From NCBI GenBank assembly GCA_038215275.1, contig JBBQRA010000114.1:1-19020 (forward strand): DNA of 19,020 nt, in the 5' to 3' direction. The notes beneath the pieces are model-generated. The model searched no databases, was not told the DNA's origin, and worked only from the letters and a program-made list of their open reading frames with translations. The position numbers were made by a program, and so were the translations under genes. Of this stretch, positions 15,181 through 19,020 are shown piece by piece; the stretch's first letter is position 1; every line of letters begins with the position of its first letter. The DNA is from Ga0077553 sp038215275. GTDB lineage: Bacteria; Acidobacteriota; Terriglobia; Bryobacterales; Bryobacteraceae.

Positions 15181-15381
15181 ATGCCCTATATCAATCTTCA
15201 GATCACCCAAGGCGCTACGCGGGAACAGAAGGCCCGCATTGTCTCCGAGTTCACCGATACTTTGGTGCGCGTCTTGAACAAGCGGCCCGAGCACACCCAT
15301 ATCGTGATCCAAGAGATCGCCGAAGAGAACTGGGGCTTTGCCGGGATTCTCACTGACGCTTACAGGAAGTCCCAGGGCTAG
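15181..15381 (+). CDS. 4-oxalocrotonate tautomerase-like enzyme
   Basis: 66 residues. After loss of Met the catalytic Pro1 is exposed (PYINLQITQGATREQKARIV). The overall pattern and the 65-residue length fit 4-OT, a small homohexameric keto-enol tautomerase. Compared with Pseudomonas 4-OT, the catalytic Arg11 is Ala, Arg39 is His and Phe50 is Trp (QEIAEENWG). This matches a subgroup of tautomerases with other or unknown substrates. It sits 7 bp after the sensor kinase stop and about 40 bp before the NHL protein. The context gives no pathway: no meta-cleavage aromatic genes are in the window. Confidence 0.88.
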   Translation: MPYINLQITQGATREQKARIVSEFTDTLVRVLNKRPEHTHIVIQEIAEENWGFAGILTDAYRKSQG

Positions 15382-15422
15382 CCCGATTGCTATGCACGGC
15401 GGCCGGGCATATGATATGGCCC

Positions 15423-16415
15423 ATGAAACTTTTCTTGGCCGTGCTGCCGCTGCTCACTTGGTCCGCGAACGCACAGGAACATGCGGGCTGGTATCCGCAC
15501 GAGGGCAGCAGGCTCGAATACCGTGTCGGCATCCGCTTTGGTGAGGAGCCGGACACGATGCCCGATGGCTGGAAGTTTGGCCGCGTCTCCGCTGTCGCCG
15601 TCGACGCGGCCGGCGAGGTCTATGTTTACCAGCGAGGGAAGAACGCGGATCCCATTGTTGTCTTCGACGCCAAGGGCAAGTATCTGCGCTCCTGGGGGAA
15701 AGGCCTCTTCGGCAATCCGCATGGCTTGCGGGTGGATCCGACGGGGAAAATCTGGGTGACCGACAATGGCGACCACCAGGTGATGCGCTTCTCCCGCGAC
15801 GGCACGTTGGAGTTGACCCTTGGAATCAAGAAGCAACCGGGCACCACTCCCGAGACGTTCAACCGGCCCACGGATGTCGCTTTCTCCCCGGATGGGCGAC
15901 ACGTCTACGTCAGCGATGGCTACGGCAACGCCCGTGTCGTGCGCTTCTCCTACGAGGGCAAGTACGAACTCTCCTGGGGAACGCCCGGCAAGGGTCCGGG
16001 GCAGTTCAACACGGTGCACAATCTCGCCGTTGACAGCGCCGGCGATGTCTACGTCAGCGATCGCGAGAATAACCGCATCCAGATCTTCTCGGCCGATGGC
16101 AAGTTCCGCCGCATGTGGAAGCACCTGGGAGCGACGCAGGGCATCTTCATCACGCCGAAGGACGAAGTGTGGGTGGTCACCCACCGCGACAATATCGAGA
16201 ACCTGACCTACGACACCCTGGCCGGCCGCATCATGCGCGTCGACCGGAAGTCGGGCAAGATCCTCGGCGCGATGGAGTCGCCCGGCCATTGGATTTGCGT
16301 CACGCCGGACAACCTGATCTTTATCGGCAGCCTCACCGGCAACGTCTTCCGTTGGTACCCCGGCTGGTTGACCAAGGGGCTCGGCCCGGACGAGGGGCTC
16401 ACCCCGGGAAGGTAG
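15423..16415 (+). CDS. Secreted NHL-repeat six-bladed beta-propeller protein
   Basis: 330 residues. I chose the ATG at 15423 because it gives a clean Sec signal, MKLFLAVLPLLTWSANA (cleavage after residue 17), although the frame stays open to 15387. Five or six NHL-type blades are visible by their repeat: VDAAGEVYVYQRG, VDPTGKIWVTDNGDHQVMRF, FSPDGRHVYVSDGYGNARVVRF and VDSAGDVYVSDRENNRIQIF. Each is followed by GKY/KFxxxWG. This spacing is close to the lyase domain of peptidylglycine alpha-amidating monooxygenase, a common annotation for bacterial relatives, but its active-site residues cannot be confirmed here. Function unknown: secreted binding or lyase protein. The ATG has no Shine-Dalgarno sequence, and an imperfect hairpin (GGGCATAT/ATATGGCCC) lies just before it. 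It converges with the efflux operon, 6 bp between stops. Confidence 0.88.
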   Translation: MKLFLAVLPLLTWSANAQEHAGWYPHEGSRLEYRVGIRFGEEPDTMPDGWKFGRVSAVAVDAAGEVYVYQRGKNADPIVVFDAKGKYLRSWGKGLFGNPHGLRVDPTGKIWVTDNGDHQVMRFSRDGTLELTLGIKKQPGTTPETFNRPTDVAFSPDGRHVYVSDGYGNARVVRFSYEGKYELSWGTPGKGPGQFNTVHNLAVDSAGDVYVSDRENNRIQIFSADGKFRRMWKHLGATQGIFITPKDEVWVVTHRDNIENLTYDTLAGRIMRVDRKSGKILGAMESPGHWICVTPDNLIFIGSLTGNVFRWYPGWLTKGLGPDEGLTPGR

Positions 16416-16421
16416 CGAGGT

Positions 16422-17741
16422 CTACGGCTGCGGCCAGCCGCCAGCCAATGCCTTGAACAGCGCTACCGACTCGACAAACGCTTGCGTGCGCGCGGAGGAG
16501 CGTTGATAGTCGGCATCGAGCGCCGCCCGTTCGGCATCGAGAACTGCCAGAAAATCGGTCAGGCCGGACCGCTGCAGGTCCGCCGCAAGATCAAGCGAAC
16601 GCCGCGCGGAATCGACAGCCTCCCCCAGTTTCGCCTCCCGCTCCTGCTGCCGTTGCACCGCAGCCAGCGCATTCGCCGCCTCTTCAAGCGCCGCGACGAT
16701 CTCCTGCCGATAGGCCAAGCGCTCCTGCTCCACACGAGCTTCCTGCGCGGCAATACTTGCCTTGATGCGGCCAGTATTGAAGATCGGAAGCTGCACCTGC
16801 GGGCCCAGATTAAAGAAGTTGCCCCCGCCAAACGAGATATTGCTGAGAGCGGTGCCCTGCCGGCCAACCAGACCGTTCAGCGTGATCTTTGGATAAAGAT
16901 CCGTGCGGGCCTGCTTCAGCCGGGCTAGCGCGGCGGTCAATCGCGCTTCGGCCGCTCGCACGTCCGGGCGGCGCTTGAGCAACTCGCTCGAATAGGTCCC
17001 CGTCACGTTGGGCATGGAGGGGGCCGGAGCCGGGGCGACTTGGTAGGCGGCGTCCTCCGTCAAAAGCGCGAGCCGATGACGATGCGCAGCGAGTTCGCTT
17101 TCGAGCAACGGCACGCCCGCTTCAGTCGTCGCCAGCAGCGCGCGCTGCCGCTCGATATCCAATTGCGAGGCGAGCCCCGCGCGGGTTCGCTCTTCCGTTA
17201 GCCCCAGTAGATCTTTCTGCGCGGCGATGTTCCGGCGGGTAATCGCCAAGCGCTCTTCAATGCCGCGTAGCTCGAGGTAATAGCGAGCGGCCTCAGCGGT
17301 GACTGTGATGAGCAGATCCTCTCGCCGCTCCTGCGCCGCCAGCACGTCCGCACGCGCCGCCGCCAGACCCGCTCGGTTCGATCCGAACAGATCCATCTCC
17401 CACCTCATATCGAGCCCGGCCTGCAGAATGCCCGCCTCAAACGGAGCGACGAACGATCCCGTGGGCTGCTGGCCGGATGGCGTTGGGATCCGCGCTACTC
17501 CTTGCGTGAAGCCGCCTCGCAACCGCTGGCCGCCCCCGGTCAGGTTGATCTCCGGGCCTAATTTGCTCCGCGATTGCCCCGTCACCGCGCGGGCTTCGGC
17601 GATGCGCTCCGCCGCCGTCAGCAAATCGAGGTTCCGCGTGGCCACCGCCTCAACCAAACGGTTGAGTTCGGGATCCTGATAAACAGTCCACCAATTCGCC
17701 GGGTCTATGGCGAAGGCGCAGAAAAATAGCGTCGAGAGCAT
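16422..17741 (-). CDS. TolC/NodT-family outer-membrane efflux protein
   Basis: 439 residues from the ATG at 17741, which follows the stop of the membrane-fusion gene by one base (TAAGATG). It has two homologous halves of TolC coiled-coil and beta-barrel type: WWTVYQDPELNRLVEAVATRNLDLLTAAERIAEARA near the start (NodT style), ELLKRRPDVRAAEARL between the halves, and EEAANALAAVQRQQ plus SLDLAADLQRSGLTDFLAVLDAERAA near the end. The signal peptide is short (MLSTLFFCAFA), and the lipobox cysteine usual in NodT lipoproteins is not evident. The trimer would form the outer-membrane channel for the upstream ABC/membrane-fusion pair. The substrate is unknown. Confidence 0.92.
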   Translation of the reverse strand: MLSTLFFCAFAIDPANWWTVYQDPELNRLVEAVATRNLDLLTAAERIAEARAVTGQSRSKLGPEINLTGGGQRLRGGFTQGVARIPTPSGQQPTGSFVAPFEAGILQAGLDMRWEMDLFGSNRAGLAAARADVLAAQERREDLLITVTAEAARYYLELRGIEERLAITRRNIAAQKDLLGLTEERTRAGLASQLDIERQRALLATTEAGVPLLESELAAHRHRLALLTEDAAYQVAPAPAPSMPNVTGTYSSELLKRRPDVRAAEARLTAALARLKQARTDLYPKITLNGLVGRQGTALSNISFGGGNFFNLGPQVQLPIFNTGRIKASIAAQEARVEQERLAYRQEIVAALEEAANALAAVQRQQEREAKLGEAVDSARRSLDLAADLQRSGLTDFLAVLDAERAALDADYQRSSARTQAFVESVALFKALAGGWPQP

Positions 17742-17742
17742 C

Positions 17743-18795
17743 TTAGTGCGCCTCTTCCTGGGCCTTAATCGAAAGGTCCATCTGCTGCCCCGGGTAAAGC
17801 GGCGCCCCTTTGGGCAGCGCATAGATCGCCTGTAGTACACGGGTGTCCACCCGCTCCGTCGCGTCACCCGTCAGATTCTTTTTCGGCACGACATACGGCT
17901 CCACTCGAACGAAGGTCAAGCTATACGTGAGTTGTGAGTTGCCGCGGACCGACGCATTGGCCTCCGTTCCCGGAGCAAATCTCCAGGCCTCGTTTTCATC
18001 GATGTCAGCCCGCAGATGCAGTTGGTCGACGAGGCCCATCAGAATCAATGGCTGAGCCAGCGTGCCAGTCGCCGCATACTCGCCCGGCCGCACTTTGCAC
18101 TGCAAAATCTTTCCCCCGATGGGAGCCGTCACCCGGAGCCTCTGCAGGTCCGTTTGAATCCGCGCCACCTGCGCCTGAGCCTGCCGAAGCTCGGCCCGGG
18201 CCACTTCCAGGTCCGGCTTCCACGTGCCGGCCAGCAGGAGTTTCATGTTCGATTCGGCCTGCCGCGCCCGCGCCGCCGCGCTCTCGACAGCCCGGCGCCG
18301 CCGCAGCAGATCTTCTTGTTTGATCGCACGCGGGTCCTTCACTGACTCCATCAGCCGAAGCTGCAAAGCGGCATCTTCAAGCTGCGCCTTGGCCTCATCA
18401 ATCCGCGACTGCGCCGGCGGAATCTCCTCCGGCCGCGGAGAGGCTTCCAGCTTGGCCAACTTCGACTGCGCCAACGCGAAAGCCGACTCCCGCAAGGTCA
18501 ACTCCGCGAGCAAATCCCGGTCGTCGAGCGAAAAGAGCAGTTGACCGGCCTCCACGGATTCTCCCGCCTTCACCTCGACTCGCGTCACCATGCCCGGCAC
18601 CGGAGGGCTGACCGCAATATTTTCACCTGCCGCCTCCACCAGCCCGACGGCGCCCAATTGATTGGAGTAAGCAGCCACCGGCGGCGGAAAAGGTGGTTCC
18701 GCATAGACCACCTTCGGCGTGGCGCGGTTTGTTGAGATGATGGCAAACGCGAGAGCAAGTATGGCGAGCGCTGGCATTCCATAGCGGACTAACAT
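17743..18795 (-). CDS. HlyD/DevB-type membrane fusion protein
   Basis: 350 residues with an N-terminal anchor (about 6-21, GMPALAILALAFAII). The split lipoyl domain runs VSPPVPGMVTRVEVKAGESV (63-82) and VTAPIGGKILQCKVRPGEYA (222-241). Between them lies a long alanine/glutamate-rich coiled-coil hairpin (about 95-220), and a beta-barrel domain follows. LAGTWKPDLEVARAEL resembles DevB of cyanobacterial DevBCA exporters. In the complex it bridges the inner-membrane ABC transporter and the TolC-like channel. Its ATG overlaps the stop of the ABC ATPase gene by 7 bases (ATGTTAG), and the outer-membrane gene starts one base after its stop, so the three genes form one operon. A permease is expected to the right of the window. 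Confidence 0.93.
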   Translation of the reverse strand: MLVRYGMPALAILALAFAIISTNRATPKVVYAEPPFPPPVAAYSNQLGAVGLVEAAGENIAVSPPVPGMVTRVEVKAGESVEAGQLLFSLDDRDLLAELTLRESAFALAQSKLAKLEASPRPEEIPPAQSRIDEAKAQLEDAALQLRLMESVKDPRAIKQEDLLRRRRAVESAAARARQAESNMKLLLAGTWKPDLEVARAELRQAQAQVARIQTDLQRLRVTAPIGGKILQCKVRPGEYAATGTLAQPLILMGLVDQLHLRADIDENEAWRFAPGTEANASVRGNSQLTYSLTFVRVEPYVVPKKNLTGDATERVDTRVLQAIYALPKGAPLYPGQQMDLSIKAQEEAH

Positions 18796-19020
18796 GGTAA
18801 GGCTCCTGGGTTGATTTCAATCTTGTCCACCAGACCGTCGTTCATGTGAGCGATCCGGCCGGCAAAGGGAAAAATGCGGCTATCGTGCGTCACGACCAAC
18901 ACGGCGCGTCCCGGACGCACGGCCACCTTCCGCAGCAACTCCATCACGTGATGGCCAGTTTCGGCGTCGAGCGAGGACGTAGGTTCGTCGCAGACGATGA
19001 GTTCGGGCTCATGAATCAGC
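18789..19020 (-). CDS. ABC transporter ATP-binding subunit, C-terminal end (cut at right edge)
   Basis: 76 residues visible plus stop. Walker B with its glutamate (LIVCDEP), the D-loop SSLD and the switch histidine (VVTHD) are clear. DSRIFPFAGRIAHMNDG after the H-loop resembles DevA of DevBCA-like exporters. The C-terminus ends DKIEINPGALPC. The ABC signature and Walker A lie beyond the window. Neighbours suggest it powers the membrane-fusion/TolC exporter next to it, in the MacB/LolD/DevA class of tripartite systems. Confidence 0.9.
   Translation of the reverse strand, partial: LIHEPELIVCDEPTSSLDAETGHHVMELLRKVAVRPGRAVLVVTHDSRIFPFAGRIAHMNDGLVDKIEINPGALPC

Noticed and set aside
15390..16289. 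A 299-codon minus-strand frame over the NHL protein gene
   Set aside because: The plus strand shows clear repeats and a signal peptide; this frame is antisense to it.
16426..16446. GC-rich hairpin at the end of the outer-membrane efflux gene
   Set aside because: GGCTGCGGC pairs with GCCGCCAGCC with one bulge, but no T-run follows on either strand, and it is inside coding sequence. A rho-independent terminator is not supported.

Overview
The window is a GC-rich stretch of a bacterial chromosome, almost completely coding, with 18 protein genes (two cut by the window edges) and one tRNA. No stretch longer than about 155 bases lacks a gene, and I see no insertion sequence, CRISPR array, integrase or rRNA. 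The best guess for the host is an Acidobacteriota member of the Solibacter/Bryobacter type. This rests on gene content: a Tat-dependent Gfo/Idh/MocA oxidoreductase, NHL and PQQ-like propeller proteins, a short coiled-coil protein ending in a basic RGRK-type tail, a Gram-negative tripartite exporter and high GC. It is an inference and was not tested by a search.

Layout. Positions 1-1193 (minus) hold two small exported proteins of unknown function, overlapping by 8 nt, followed by the start of a Tat-exported Gfo/Idh/MocA oxidoreductase. Positions 1348-2124 (plus) hold a short-chain dehydrogenase. Positions 2128-7294 (minus) hold the most unusual unit: a 1306-residue protein joining an OmpA-type peptidoglycan-binding domain, a peptidoglycan_binding_1-like domain and a distant zinc-metalloprotease motif, without a visible signal peptide. 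It overlaps by 8 nt a proline-rich, membrane-anchored beta-propeller protein. Positions 7385-9615 (minus) form a tight operon of ROK sugar kinase, deoxyribose-phosphate aldolase (deoC) and a YiiM-type MOSC protein.

Positions 9684-11354 (plus) encode the twin-arginine translocase, tatA/B followed by tatC. Both carry unusual acidic, tyrosine-rich extensions, and several proteins elsewhere in the window have twin-arginine signals this system could export. Then come a small coiled-coil/basic protein (plus), a SAM methyltransferase (minus), tRNA-Ala(CGC), dCTP deaminase (dcd), a hybrid sensor kinase, a 4-oxalocrotonate-tautomerase-like enzyme and a secreted NHL propeller protein (all plus). The right end (minus) is an export operon: the end of an ABC ATPase, a HlyD/DevB-type membrane fusion protein and a TolC/NodT-type outer-membrane factor, each joined to the next by a stop/start overlap or a 1-nt gap.

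The strongest candidate for an undescribed system is the 2128-7294 pair. Peptidoglycan-binding modules on a very large, signal-less, metalloprotease-like protein are what one would expect of cargo or a structural part of a contractile injection or similar non-Sec export system. No other component of such a system is in this window, so this remains a hypothesis.
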